Below, piece by piece: positions 9,002 to 17,310 of a DNA stretch of 64,000 nt (the first letter of the stretch is position 1; every line of letters begins with the position of its first letter). This DNA comes from Rhodoferax sp. (lineage in GTDB: Bacteria; Pseudomonadota; Gammaproteobacteria; Burkholderiales; Burkholderiaceae_C). The stretch spans positions 19,442 to 83,441 of the forward strand of contig JARXAM010000121.1 in the NCBI GenBank assembly GCA_029865845.1. The letters are read 5' to 3'. The notes beneath the pieces are model-generated. The model saw only the letters and a list, made by a program, of their open reading frames with translations, ran no database searches and was not told where the DNA came from. A program made the translations under genes and the position numbers.

Positions 9002-10129
9002 TCACACCGCGCGACGCGCCTTGACGGCCGCAGACAACACTTCCAGCGACTCGACCGAATCGTCCCACCCCAGGCAGGCATCGGTAATGCTCTTTCCATA
9101 CTCCAGCGCAGACGCATCGTCCTTGCCGGGAGTGAACTTTTGGGCACCCGCATGCAGGTGGCTCTCCACCATCACCCCAAAAACGCTCCTGGAGCCGCTG
9201 CTGATCTGCGCGGCAATGTCTTTAGCAACATCCAACTGCTTCTCGTGCTGTTTGCTGCTGTTGGCATGGCTGCAATCCACCATCAGGGTTTGGGGCAGCT
9301 TGGCTTTGGCGAGATCGGCACAGGCTGCTGCCACGTTGGCTGCATCGTAATTTGGCGCCTTGCCGCCGCGCAAAATGACGTGGCAATCCGGATTGCCCTG
9401 GGTTTGGACAATAGCCACCTGTCCGTTTTTGTGTACCGACAGAAAGTGGTGGCCACCGGCTGCGGCCTGAATGGCGTCAGTCGCGATCTTGATGTTGCCG
9501 TCTGTTCCATTCTTGAACCCGATGGGCGCGGAGATGCCGGAGGCCAGTTCGCGGTGCACCTGGCTCTCCGTAGTGCGCGCCCCGATGGCACCCCACGAGA
9601 TCAGGTCTCCCAAATACTGCGGAGAGATCACATCCAAAAACTCGCTACCAGCAGGCATGCCCAGGCGATTTATCTCGATCAGCAACTGGCGCGCGATGCG
9701 CAAGCCTTCATCGATGCGGTAACTCTCGTCCAAGTAGGGGTCGTTGATCAAGCCCTTCCAACCCACAGTGGTGCGCGGCTTTTCGAAGTACACCCGCATC
9801 ACAATTTCCAGAGTGTCTTTGTATGTCTCGCGCGCTACTTTCAGGCGGCGCGCATATTCCAAGGCAGCGACCGGATCGTGGATAGAGCACGGGCCAATGA
9901 TGACAAGCAAACGGTCATCCGTACCCGCCATCAAACGTCGTATGGTGTTGCGCGTGTCCGAAATCAGGGTCTCTACCGCCGTGCCGCGGATAGGAAAAAA
10001 ACGGATAAGGTGTTCAGGAGGGGGCAGCACGGTGATGTCCTTGATGCGTTCGTCGTCAGTTTTGCTGGTGCGGTCGGCGGACCGGGTTTGTCCATACCAC
10101 TCACCGGTTGCAGAGGCTTTTGCGTTCAT
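9002..10129 (-). CDS. aroG: 3-deoxy-7-phosphoheptulonate (DAHP) synthase, class I
   Basis: The enzyme condenses phosphoenolpyruvate and erythrose 4-phosphate to DAHP, the committed step of aromatic amino acid synthesis. The 375-aa sequence has the class I AroG/F/H signatures: LLVIIGPCSIHDPVAALEYARRL, PRTTVGWKGLINDP, GSEFLDVISPQY, SWGAIGARTTESQVHRELASG, and the metal-binding MVDCSHANSSK. Length is slightly above the E. coli isoenzymes (about 350 aa) because of an N-terminal extension. I cannot tell which aromatic amino acid inhibits it. A leader peptide and terminator just upstream suggest attenuation by aromatic amino acid supply (see those entries). Confidence 0.95.
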   Translation of the reverse strand: MNAKASATGEWYGQTRSADRTSKTDDERIKDITVLPPPEHLIRFFPIRGTAVETLISDTRNTIRRLMAGTDDRLLVIIGPCSIHDPVAALEYARRLKVARETYKDTLEIVMRVYFEKPRTTVGWKGLINDPYLDESYRIDEGLRIARQLLIEINRLGMPAGSEFLDVISPQYLGDLISWGAIGARTTESQVHRELASGISAPIGFKNGTDGNIKIATDAIQAAAGGHHFLSVHKNGQVAIVQTQGNPDCHVILRGGKAPNYDAANVAAACADLAKAKLPQTLMVDCSHANSSKQHEKQLDVAKDIAAQISSGSRSVFGVMVESHLHAGAQKFTPGKDDASALEYGKSITDACLGWDDSVESLEVLSAAVKARRAV

Positions 10130-10179
10130 GTCAGGTCTCCAGAGTCCAGGTTACGAAAAACAAGTTGAAAATGGCATAA

Positions 10180-10208
10180 AAAAACCGCCGGGAATGCCGG
10201 CGGTTTTT
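10180..10208 (-). terminator. Intrinsic terminator in the aroG leader (probable attenuator)
   Basis: Read on the minus strand, AAAAACCGCCGG and CCGGCGGTTTTT form a 12-bp GC-rich stem around a 5-nt loop, and the T-run continues after it (TTTTTTT). It lies 33 nt after the stop of the aromatic leader peptide and 51 nt before the aroG start codon. It could also simply end the tldD transcript, whose stop is 147 bp upstream, but a terminator so close to aroG and downstream of an aromatic-rich uORF fits attenuation better. Confidence 0.88.
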
Positions 10209-10240
10209 GGAGGGATTCAGGACGTTTCTTTTGGGTACGT

Positions 10241-10309
10241 TCAGAACTCTCGACCGCCAGATGTGCGTGAGAACCAAAAGTAGCTAAAAAAGAACCGTGC
10301 AGAATGCAT
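10241..10309 (-). CDS. Aromatic-rich leader peptide of aroG (22 aa)
   Basis: On the minus strand an ATG at 10309 opens a 22-codon ORF encoding MHSARFFFSYFWFSRTSGGREF and ending in TGA at 10241. Seven of eight consecutive codons (FFFSYFWF) specify Phe, Tyr or Trp, exactly the end products controlled by DAHP synthase. GAAG lies shortly before the ATG as a weak Shine-Dalgarno. Codons 18-19 (GGCGGT, 10253-10258) are complementary to ACCGCC in the 5' arm of the downstream terminator (10199-10204), so a ribosome stalled on the aromatic codons would leave an antiterminator free to form. A second complementarity, CTTTTGG over the Tyr-Phe-Trp codons (10274-10280) with CCAAAAG (10228-10234), can form an early hairpin. 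The gene is too short for the ORF track. Confidence 0.82.
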   Translation of the reverse strand: MHSARFFFSYFWFSRTSGGREF

Positions 10310-10354
10310 GGGCTTCAATGTAGCACAGCTTGCGCAACAAGGCGGCTCAGCCGA

Positions 10355-11815
10355 CTACGCAGTTCCGCCAACCGTGAGGCCATCGATACGCAGCGTGGGC
10401 TGTCCCACACCGACGGGCACGCTCTGGCCCTCTTTGCCACAGGTACCGACGCCGGGGTCCAACTTCATGTCATTGCCGATCATGGAGACGCGCTTGAGAC
10501 ACTCCGGACCACTACCCACCAGCGTCGCGCCCTTGACCGGATATTGGATTTTCCCGTTTTCAACCCAATAGGCTTCACTCGCAGAGAACACAAACTTGCC
10601 GCTGGTGATATCCACCTGGCCGCCACCAAAATTCGGGGCATACAAGCCCTTTTTGATGGTGGCAATGATTTCTTCCGGAGCCTTGTTACCGCCCAGCATG
10701 TAGGTGTTGGTCATGCGGGGCATGGGAAGGTGGGCGTAGCTTTCACGGCGGCCATTGCCTGTAGGCTTTACCCCCATAAGGCGCGCGTTCATACTGTCTT
10801 GGATGTAGCCTTTCAGGATGCCGTCTTCGATCAGCACATTGCGTTGGCTTGCGTTGCCCTCGTCATCCACATTGAGCGAACCGCGGCGATCGGCAATCGT
10901 GCCGTCATCCAGCACAGTCACGCCCTTGGCTGCCACGCGCTGGCCGATGCGGCCACTGAAGGCACTGCTGCCCTTGCGGTTGAAGTCGCCTTCCAATCCG
11001 TGGCCAATGGCCTCGTGCAACAAAATGCCCGGCCAACCGGCGCCCAGTACCACGGTCATTTCACCGGCAGGTGCGGGGCGAGCGTCCAGATTGGTCAGTG
11101 CGGCGTGCACTGCCTGGTTTACGTAGTCCTCAATCTGCGCATCGGTGAAATACGCCAGCCCGAAGCGACCGCCTCCGCCACTGGAGCCCACCTCGCGGCG
11201 GCCTTTTTGCTCGGCAATCACGGTCACGCTCAGTCGCACCAGCGGACGCACATCGGCGGCCAAGGTGCCATCTGCACGCGCTACGAGCACCACGTCGTAC
11301 TCTGCGGCCAAGCCAGCCATCACTTGGATGATGCGTGGGTCCTTCGAGCGGGCCAACTTCTCGACCTTGCCCAACAGCGCTACCTTGGCAGTGCTGTCTA
11401 GGGTGGCAATCGGGTCCACACCGGCGTACAGCTTGCGGGCACCCGCGATCTTGGGCGTGCCTGCCTTGACTCGCTTGGTCTGTGCAGCAGCGGAAATCGT
11501 TCGCACAGTACGCGCAGCGTCCAGTAAGGACGCCTCAGAAATATCGTCAGAGTAGGCGAACGCCGTTTTCTCTCCACTGACAGCGCGCACGCCCACGCCT
11601 TGATCGATGCTAAATGAGCCTGTTTTGACAATGCCTTCTTCCAAGCTCCAGCCCTCTGACCGGGTGTACTGGAAATAGAGATCCGCTTCATGCACCTGAT
11701 GCGCCTTGATTTCGTTGAGTGCACGGATAAGGTGGCCTTCATCCAACCCAAAGGGCGTGAGCAACAGAGATTTGGCCGTAGCCAAGCGTTCAATGGTAGG
11801 TTCGCGGGAAATCAT
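10355..11815 (-). CDS. tldD: Metalloprotease TldD
   Basis: The 486-aa protein is the catalytic subunit of the TldD/TldE (PmbA) zinc protease, which degrades unfolded peptides and matures some peptide antibiotics and antitoxins. The zinc motif HEAIGHGLEGD is at residues 267-277 (H267, E268, H272). The flanking LLGAGWPGILL-type strand and the C-terminal GNDMKLDPGVGTCGKEGQSVPVGVGQPT match family members end to end. tldE/pmbA is not in the window, as is usual. It lies 59 bp downstream of rodA on the same strand, so it may share the rodA transcript. Confidence 0.95.
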   Translation of the reverse strand: MISREPTIERLATAKSLLLTPFGLDEGHLIRALNEIKAHQVHEADLYFQYTRSEGWSLEEGIVKTGSFSIDQGVGVRAVSGEKTAFAYSDDISEASLLDAARTVRTISAAAQTKRVKAGTPKIAGARKLYAGVDPIATLDSTAKVALLGKVEKLARSKDPRIIQVMAGLAAEYDVVLVARADGTLAADVRPLVRLSVTVIAEQKGRREVGSSGGGGRFGLAYFTDAQIEDYVNQAVHAALTNLDARPAPAGEMTVVLGAGWPGILLHEAIGHGLEGDFNRKGSSAFSGRIGQRVAAKGVTVLDDGTIADRRGSLNVDDEGNASQRNVLIEDGILKGYIQDSMNARLMGVKPTGNGRRESYAHLPMPRMTNTYMLGGNKAPEEIIATIKKGLYAPNFGGGQVDITSGKFVFSASEAYWVENGKIQYPVKGATLVGSGPECLKRVSMIGNDMKLDPGVGTCGKEGQSVPVGVGQPTLRIDGLTVGGTA

Positions 11816-11874
11816 AGGAGCATTTTAGGCTTGGCTTTGCAAGAGCACCGCAAGGCCTAGCCCCATACCCCGCC

Positions 11875-13029
11875 TTAGCTCTGCACTAATCGCTTCGAAT
11901 TGGCGATGGACATCAAAATGCCCAGCGCTAACCCCAACGTCACCATCGCAGTGCCTCCGTAGCTGATGAATGGAAGGGGAACTCCCACCACCGGCAGAAT
12001 TCCGCTCACCATGCCCATGTTCACGAAGGCATACGAAAAGAAAATCATGGTGACCGCACCTGCGAGCAGGCGCGAAAACAAGGTAGGAGCGCCCAAGGCG
12101 ATCGTCAGTCCCCGCATGATCAAAAAGAGAAAGGCGAGTATCAGAAACGTGGTTCCCAAGAGCCCAAATTCTTCGGAGTAAGCAGCAAATATAAAGTCCG
12201 TGGTCCGCTCGGGAATGAACTCCAGGTGGGTCTGCGTTCCTTTCATGAAACCCATACCCGTAATGCCGCCCGCACCGATGGCGATCATGCCCTGGATGAT
12301 GTGAAAGCCCTTGCCCAGAGGGTCCCGCGTGGGGTCCAGCAGCGTGCAGATGCGCTGTTGCTGGTAATCATGCAGCACTGGCCAACGCATGCCATCTGCA
12401 CATAGCGGACCTTGAAACACGACAAGAACAAAAACGCCTAGCGCCCCCAACGCCAGTGGGGGGATGACAAGTTTCCAGCTCATGCCAGCAAAAAAAATCA
12501 CAGACAACCCTGCGGCCAGCACCAACAAGGCGGTTCCTAGGTCGGGTTGCTTCATGATCAGTCCCACGGGCAACGCCAGCAGAATCGCTGCAACAACGAA
12601 ATCGAGGGTGCGGAGTTGTCCCTCGCGCTTTTGGAACCACCACGCCAGCATGAGCGGCATGGCGATTTTCAGAATTTCACTGGGCTGAATGACTACACCC
12701 AAGTTGATCCAGCGCTGAGCACCCTTTTTGGTAATGCCAAACAAAGCCACCGCAACCAGCAACGCAACACCCACCGTATACAAAGGCACTGCAGCGTGCA
12801 TCAGTCGCTGAGGGGGCACCTGTGCCACGACAAACATGATCGACGCAGCAATCAACATATTGCGCGCATGGTCCTCAAACCGGGTTCCGTGGTCGTAGCC
12901 CGATGAATACATCGTCAGCAATCCGGCGCATGCCAGCAGGAACACAGCAAATGCCAAGGGGCCATCAAAGCCGGCCAGCCAGGGGGCGATGCGTTGACGC
13001 AGAGGGACTTTTCCGAATTGATAAGACAT
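11875..13029 (-). CDS. rodA: Rod-shape peptidoglycan glycosyltransferase RodA
   Basis: RodA polymerises lipid II into glycan strands for side-wall growth and works with PBP2 (MrdA). The 384-aa protein is a SEDS-family membrane protein with about ten transmembrane segments. The signature near the C-terminus, GMVSGILPVVGVPLPFISYGGT, distinguishes RodA/FtsW/SpoVE. A second SEDS protein, FtsW, is encoded at 40.3-41.6 kb; this one lacks the FtsW neighbourhood and has the RodA-like LFGITKKGAQRWINLGVV. mrdA and mreBCD, usual partners upstream, are absent: a two-component histidine kinase gene ends 9 bp before the rodA start. Confidence 0.92.
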   Translation of the reverse strand: MSYQFGKVPLRQRIAPWLAGFDGPLAFAVFLLACAGLLTMYSSGYDHGTRFEDHARNMLIAASIMFVVAQVPPQRLMHAAVPLYTVGVALLVAVALFGITKKGAQRWINLGVVIQPSEILKIAMPLMLAWWFQKREGQLRTLDFVVAAILLALPVGLIMKQPDLGTALLVLAAGLSVIFFAGMSWKLVIPPLALGALGVFVLVVFQGPLCADGMRWPVLHDYQQQRICTLLDPTRDPLGKGFHIIQGMIAIGAGGITGMGFMKGTQTHLEFIPERTTDFIFAAYSEEFGLLGTTFLILAFLFLIMRGLTIALGAPTLFSRLLAGAVTMIFFSYAFVNMGMVSGILPVVGVPLPFISYGGTAMVTLGLALGILMSIANSKRLVQS

Positions 13030-13038
13030 GGTCGGCGA

Positions 13039-14889
13039 TTATCGCCAAGGGATCACGATCTCCACGGACGTTTTCCCCGGGCGGCTGTCCAAGCGCAAAT
13101 GCGCGCCCAAGGCTTGAGCGCGCTGCTTGAGTGCGTGCAGCCCCCGGTTGCCAGTGGCGTTTACGTCAAAACCGCGCCCGTTATCGGTTATTTCGAGCGC
13201 GCTTTGTTCGCCACCCTCCTGCGCCCGGATGTGAATAAGCGACGCATGCGCGTGCTGCAGCACATTGGAAATGCATTCGTAGACCATGAACTGCAGCTGT
13301 CGGGTTTGTTTTTCGTCCCAATGCGCCAGCGGCGTCAACACCTCCACCTGCCAAATGACTTGAATGCCCACCGACACCAGCCGGGGCTCCATGCGGTAGC
13401 GAACGTTCGCCAGCACAGCGTTGATGTCACCAGCGGGAAGGTGTATGGAGTCGATAGACAATTTGAGCTGATCCATGGACTCCTGCAAGGTGTGAACCAC
13501 GGACTCTCGGGATGCCAATCCGCTTTGCAACTGCCGGATGGCCGCACTGATGTGCGAACCCACGCCGTCATGCATGTCACGCAAAATCCGGGTGCGCTCG
13601 GCCACCCGTGTCTGTTCCCGTACAAGCACTTCCAGTTGGGCATAGGATTGCCTCAACTCCTCCTCACGCTGCGCCACGCGAGACGTTAGCGTGGCAGAAA
13701 ACTCGTCAGCCTCCCGCGTCAACTGACGAAAACGCATCAACACCACAATGCCGGCAGCAACACCGAACAACATTGACGTGTAATACAGACTGCTGCTCCC
13801 GGCTGTGGAGGGTGCGATACGCAACAGATAAGTGTCCACACACCCCACCACCACGTTTACCGCAATCGCCAACATCAGCGCGCGTGGTGCCCAACCCACG
13901 CCTGGCCGAATCACCAAGCGTGCATACACCCAGCCAAAAATGGCAAACGCCACACCCAAGGCCACATACCAGGCAGTCAACGCACGGGGCACGATGTAAA
14001 CCCAACCAGCAATGGACGCGGGAATGCCGGCCATCCACAACCACAACAAGTGCTTGCGCCAACGCCCCGCCAGCTGAGACGACCCTGCGCCCAATAGCTC
14101 CAAGGCAAACAATGCCGTGAGGCAAGCCCACCCGCCCAATGCCAACGAGGACAGCACCGACCACCACATGGTGGGCAAGGGAGGTGTCTCCAGTAGCGAA
14201 TCGCCCACCCGAAACACCCAGCACATTTCTGCCAGGCCGCCGTACAAATACAAGCGCTCTCGCACTGCCTTACCTGTCGCGTTGCGACGTAGCTGTGTCG
14301 CCCACAACGCCAACCCCACAAGACCGACGACGGCACTGAACATGATGACGAGCAAACGCCCACCCACCCGGCTCACCCACATTGCGTCATACGCCGTTTT
14401 TGCCTCCGCAAACGGGCCGACAAACAGCGAACTGAGGCCGCCTTGGCGCCCCGCGTCACCCCGCAAACGAATGCGGATTTCGTTGTGCGTTTGCAGCAGC
14501 GCGTGCGAAAAAGGCAATAGACGTGGTAGCTTGGAGTCGCCCACGCCAAAAGCTTCGGTCTCGCTGAACTGGTCCAACAACACGCCGTTCAGGCTCACGG
14601 CATAGGCATTGGCCATCTTGCTGGCAACCAATCCGTACTGCCCGGCGGGGATCTCCGACAAGGTGAAATACGTCACCAGTTCAACCTCGCCCGAACTGCC
14701 GGGGTGCGCCTGGTCCCACAGGTAGGGCAAATCGACGAGCGTGTCGGCTTTCCCTGCAATGGCTGGATCTACGCTAATTACAAAGGCATGGGTTAACAAC
14801 ACGCTAGCAGATGCCACTTGAGGGAGCGCGCTTCCCAACACACATGCCAAGGCAATTAGCCTCCACCAACCTCGCACACCTCGCCACAT
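13039..14889 (-). CDS. Membrane sensor histidine kinase, NarX/DegS (HisKA_3) class
   Basis: The protein (about 616 aa) has a signal-like N-terminal helix, a periplasmic beta-rich domain of about 150 residues, then seven or so transmembrane helices resembling the 7TMR-DISM layout, a coiled coil (TSRVAQREEELRQSYAQLEVL) and a HisKA_3 domain. The phospho-acceptor lies in ILRDMHDGVGSHISAAIRQL around residue 435, and the ATPase N box and G1 box are VYECISNVLQHAHAS and ITDNGRGFD. Its ligand is unknown. The ATG at 14889 overlaps the TGA of the upstream response regulator (TGATG); a GTG one codon earlier is an alternative. It ends 9 bp before rodA. Confidence 0.85.
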   Translation of the reverse strand: MWRGVRGWWRLIALACVLGSALPQVASASVLLTHAFVISVDPAIAGKADTLVDLPYLWDQAHPGSSGEVELVTYFTLSEIPAGQYGLVASKMANAYAVSLNGVLLDQFSETEAFGVGDSKLPRLLPFSHALLQTHNEIRIRLRGDAGRQGGLSSLFVGPFAEAKTAYDAMWVSRVGGRLLVIMFSAVVGLVGLALWATQLRRNATGKAVRERLYLYGGLAEMCWVFRVGDSLLETPPLPTMWWSVLSSLALGGWACLTALFALELLGAGSSQLAGRWRKHLLWLWMAGIPASIAGWVYIVPRALTAWYVALGVAFAIFGWVYARLVIRPGVGWAPRALMLAIAVNVVVGCVDTYLLRIAPSTAGSSSLYYTSMLFGVAAGIVVLMRFRQLTREADEFSATLTSRVAQREEELRQSYAQLEVLVREQTRVAERTRILRDMHDGVGSHISAAIRQLQSGLASRESVVHTLQESMDQLKLSIDSIHLPAGDINAVLANVRYRMEPRLVSVGIQVIWQVEVLTPLAHWDEKQTRQLQFMVYECISNVLQHAHASLIHIRAQEGGEQSALEITDNGRGFDVNATGNRGLHALKQRAQALGAHLRLDSRPGKTSVEIVIPWR

Positions 14890-15677
14890 CACAGCAAGCC
14901 CATGCGTGTCGCCTCAAACACTGCGGCGTTTTTGGAGTTCACACTCAACTTGGCATACAGCTTTTTGATGTGGGTTTGGATCGTGTGGACGCTTGAGCCC
15001 CGCAAGTTGGCAATCTCTGCATACGAAAACCCCCGTGCAATCAGCCCCAACACATCTTGCTCGCTGGGGGTCAAGACCACCAGCGCATCGGGCAAGATCG
15101 GAGTCAACGGCCTGCAATCTGGCGCACTCCCAAGCACAGGCACCTGGCCGGCGGGGCGCAGTTGATGAAACCGGGACAGCACCCGACGCGCAATCATGGG
15201 CGAAATGGGGGATGCGCCTGCCCGCATGTCCAAAATGGTCTGGGCCACATCGTGGGGGGCCGAATCTTTGTGAATGTAGCCCAGCGCACCCGCCTCAATG
15301 CTGTCCAGCACGTTGTCCTCATCACCAAACATGGAAATCACCAAAGGCTCACACGCCGGGTTCAGGCGGCGTGCCAAACGAATCACGTCCAGCCCACTGC
15401 CATCAGGCAGGCCCAGATCGGTCAGCAGCACATCGACCGAGGCTGCATGGGCCAACAACCAATCGGCGGCAAGCTCCACCGTGCCCACCGCTGCGGCAAC
15501 TTGCAACACAGCACACGCGTCAATGCTGCGGACGAAGAAGTCGCGGGTAGACACATCGTCTTCAACAATCAAAACACGCCACACGGGTGAGGTACTCCAG
15601 GCCACCGCCAAAGCAGCAAGGATATCGTGTGCCCAGGGCGGGTGAATCACATGTTCATGGGATGTACGTGACGCCAA
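14889..15677 (-). CDS. NarL/FixJ-type response regulator
   Basis: The receiver domain starts at WRVLIVEDDVSTRDF, with the phosphorylated aspartate D87 in DVLLTDLGLPDGSG. A LuxR-type helix-turn-helix closes the protein (LTPSEQDVLGLIARGFSYAEIANLRGSSVHTIQTHIKKLYAKL). The 262-aa ORF has 31 residues before the receiver; a GTG at 15584 would give a standard-length protein of 231 aa and may be the true start. It is the first gene of the regulator-kinase pair and overlaps the kinase start. Upstream sequence is IS-scarred, so its original promoter may have been altered. Confidence 0.86.
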   Translation of the reverse strand: MASRTSHEHVIHPPWAHDILAALAVAWSTSPVWRVLIVEDDVSTRDFFVRSIDACAVLQVAAAVGTVELAADWLLAHAASVDVLLTDLGLPDGSGLDVIRLARRLNPACEPLVISMFGDEDNVLDSIEAGALGYIHKDSAPHDVAQTILDMRAGASPISPMIARRVLSRFHQLRPAGQVPVLGSAPDCRPLTPILPDALVVLTPSEQDVLGLIARGFSYAEIANLRGSSVHTIQTHIKKLYAKLSVNSKNAAVFEATRMGLL

Positions 15678-15767
15678 TGCTTGGAATACGCTAGCACTGT
15701 GAACACGGCATCTGGCAAGTGGGAGTGCATGAAACCTGCGTAGGCAGCGAAACTGAACCCCTGCGAT

Positions 15768-15830
15768 TCATCGCAGCAGTCGCACACGGCGCGGGCCATG
15801 TCGGCGTACACGGCACTGCACACGTCCCAA
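15768..15830 (+). pseudogene. Fragment of a yqiA-like esterase gene
   Basis: These 63 bases read SSQQSHTARAMSAYTALHTSQV, matching SSPQSHKAQAMAAYMAQHYPQV in the intact yqiA at 25.4 kb (51 of 66 bases identical when the alignment is taken one codon further). An in-frame stop lies 24 bp upstream, and the fragment runs in frame straight into an IS3 transposase remnant. It is a decayed piece of a second yqiA copy or of an ancestral one split by insertion. Confidence 0.72.
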
Positions 15831-15961
15831 GTTTACGTCCCTTACTACAACCATGAGCGCATAAAGCTCAAACTCAAAGGACTCAGCCCGGTGGAGTACC
15901 GGATGAAAAACACCGCATAGTTGACAGAACGGCAACCGTCCAACCTCTGGGGGTCAGTTCA
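15831..15961 (+). mobile_element. 3' remnant of an IS3-family element
   Basis: The frame from 15831 to the TAG at 15920 encodes YVPYYNHERIKLKLKGLSPVEYRMKNTA, the characteristic C-terminus of IS3/IS150-group OrfB transposases (YYNxxRIqlKLkgLSPVEYR). About 20 bp later, GTCCAACCTCTGGGGGTCAGTTCA (15938-15961) looks like the right terminal inverted repeat of such an element. The rest of the transposase is missing, so the element is dead. Confidence 0.82.
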
Positions 15962-15978
15962 AACCCGGTCGATTCGGA

Positions 15979-16027
15979 GTGCCTCAGTAGCCTCAGTTTG
16001 GGGAAAGTGTTAAACATGATCCGTAGG
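15979..16027 (-). mobile_element. End remnant of an IS5-like element, inverted copy
   Basis: This 49-bp stretch matches the reverse complement of the left end of the IS5-like element at 22181: 17 of 17 bases (GTGCCTCAGTAGCCTCA) and then 24 of the next 32, ending in AACATGATCCGTAGG against AACATGATCCCTAGG. It is therefore the terminus of a second, older copy in the opposite orientation. Nothing else of that copy is recognisable. Confidence 0.75.
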
Positions 16028-16214
16028 TTGACTGGGTGTCCTCGCGGCCAGTAATTGCACTCAAGGAGCAGCTTTTCGCACAGTCAGACTTCGGGAAAGC
16101 CTGCGCGGTATTCCAAACATCAACTGCATAATTTGTATACGCACGCTGGAATCCCCCGCTGTTGCCTGATTGGTAGATCATTTTCTACACCCGAACCTCA
16201 GGAGTATCCTGATC

Positions 16215-17303
16215 ATGCCCAACACTCGCAGCAACAATGCTGTTCGCTTGGAGTTTGCGCCCGGCTCCCTGGTTCAAACGAACTTGTCTGGCGCCGCCTT
16301 TACAGGTGACTGGCTGTGGGTAGCAGGCGATGAGGCCTGCGGCATCGATCGTCTTCGCCGACTCCAGCCATTAGGAAACGAGACGCTGCGCTTTGGCGAG
16401 GTACGCGACTTTCCTTTGGCCGATTTGCTGGATCTGCCGGGCACGACCGATGAAGAAGCCGATTTGGAAGGCATGGCGGAGGCGGACGGCTTTTTGTGGG
16501 TGGTGGGCTCACACGGCCTCAAACGTAAAAACGCAAAGGCCGAAAGGGATAACGCAGAAAATGCTAAGCGACTTGCGAAGACGTCGCTCGACGGCAACCG
16601 GCGCCTGCTGGCCTGCCTGCCTATTGAGTTGGATGCCAAGGGGGAGCCACACCTTGTGCGCCAGGCCCAGGATGGCCGCAAAGCATTGCGACTCAAGGGC
16701 GATGCTCAAGCCAATTTGCTTACCCGCGCACTGGCCGATGACCCGCACTTTGGGCCTTACATGGCGATTCCGGGCAAAGACAACGGCTTTGATATTGAAG
16801 GCTTAGCCACCGACGGTAACAGGCTGCTACTGGGGCTGCGCGGCCCCGTGCTGCGCGGTTGGTCAGCGTTGCTGGAGATTGCCATCGAGGCCCGTGGCGA
16901 CCAATTGCGCCTGGTGCCCATGGACGACAGTGGCACGCTCATTCGTAAGCACTTTTTGCATCTCGATGGATTGGGTGTGCGCGACCTACACTTCTCGAAG
17001 GACGATCTATATATTTTGGCCGGCCCCACTATGGTGCTCAACGGCGAAATTCGCGTATTCAAGTGGCCTGCCGCCCGTCCCTTGCTGGCGGCCAACCGCG
17101 AACCTGTTCGTTTTGAGTCAGCGTTGACCGAGTCGGTCTCCTTACCCCATGGCCGTGGCACCAACCGGGCCGAGGCCCTGTGTGAACTGCCAGTGGCAAT
17201 GTCGGGCGGCAGGCCAAGTTGGCTTGTCCTATACGACGCACCAGGGGCGGATCGCAAGGATGGCGAATATACGGTTTTTGGTGACCTGCTGCGCCACGAT
17301 TAG
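16215..17303 (+). CDS. DUF3616 domain protein
   Basis: The 362-aa soluble protein matches the DUF3616 type, recalled from repeated patterns such as DEEADLEGMAEADGFLWVVGSHGLKR, KDNGFDIEGLATDGNRLLLGLRGPVLRGWSALLEI and LHLDGLGVRDLHFSKDDLYILAGPT, which look like blades of a beta-propeller. No signal peptide is visible. The start at MPNTRSNN is preceded by CAGGAG; the ORF track start at 16170 has no such site. It is the first gene of a three-gene unit with the lipid kinase-like and phosphoesterase genes (7-bp gap, then a 4-base overlap). Function unknown; a role in phosphate or lipid signalling is only inferred from the neighbours. Confidence 0.75.
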   Translation: MPNTRSNNAVRLEFAPGSLVQTNLSGAAFTGDWLWVAGDEACGIDRLRRLQPLGNETLRFGEVRDFPLADLLDLPGTTDEEADLEGMAEADGFLWVVGSHGLKRKNAKAERDNAENAKRLAKTSLDGNRRLLACLPIELDAKGEPHLVRQAQDGRKALRLKGDAQANLLTRALADDPHFGPYMAIPGKDNGFDIEGLATDGNRLLLGLRGPVLRGWSALLEIAIEARGDQLRLVPMDDSGTLIRKHFLHLDGLGVRDLHFSKDDLYILAGPTMVLNGEIRVFKWPAARPLLAANREPVRFESALTESVSLPHGRGTNRAEALCELPVAMSGGRPSWLVLYDAPGADRKDGEYTVFGDLLRHD

Positions 17304-17310
17304 CCCCGAC

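Noticed and set aside
8987-10168. 393-aa plus-strand ORF opposite aroG
   Set aside because: It is the antisense shadow of aroG, with no family motifs and composition set by the high-GC third positions of the real gene.
10304-11401. 365-aa plus-strand ORF opposite tldD
   Set aside because: Antisense shadow of tldD; the His/Ala-rich translation has no recognisable domain.
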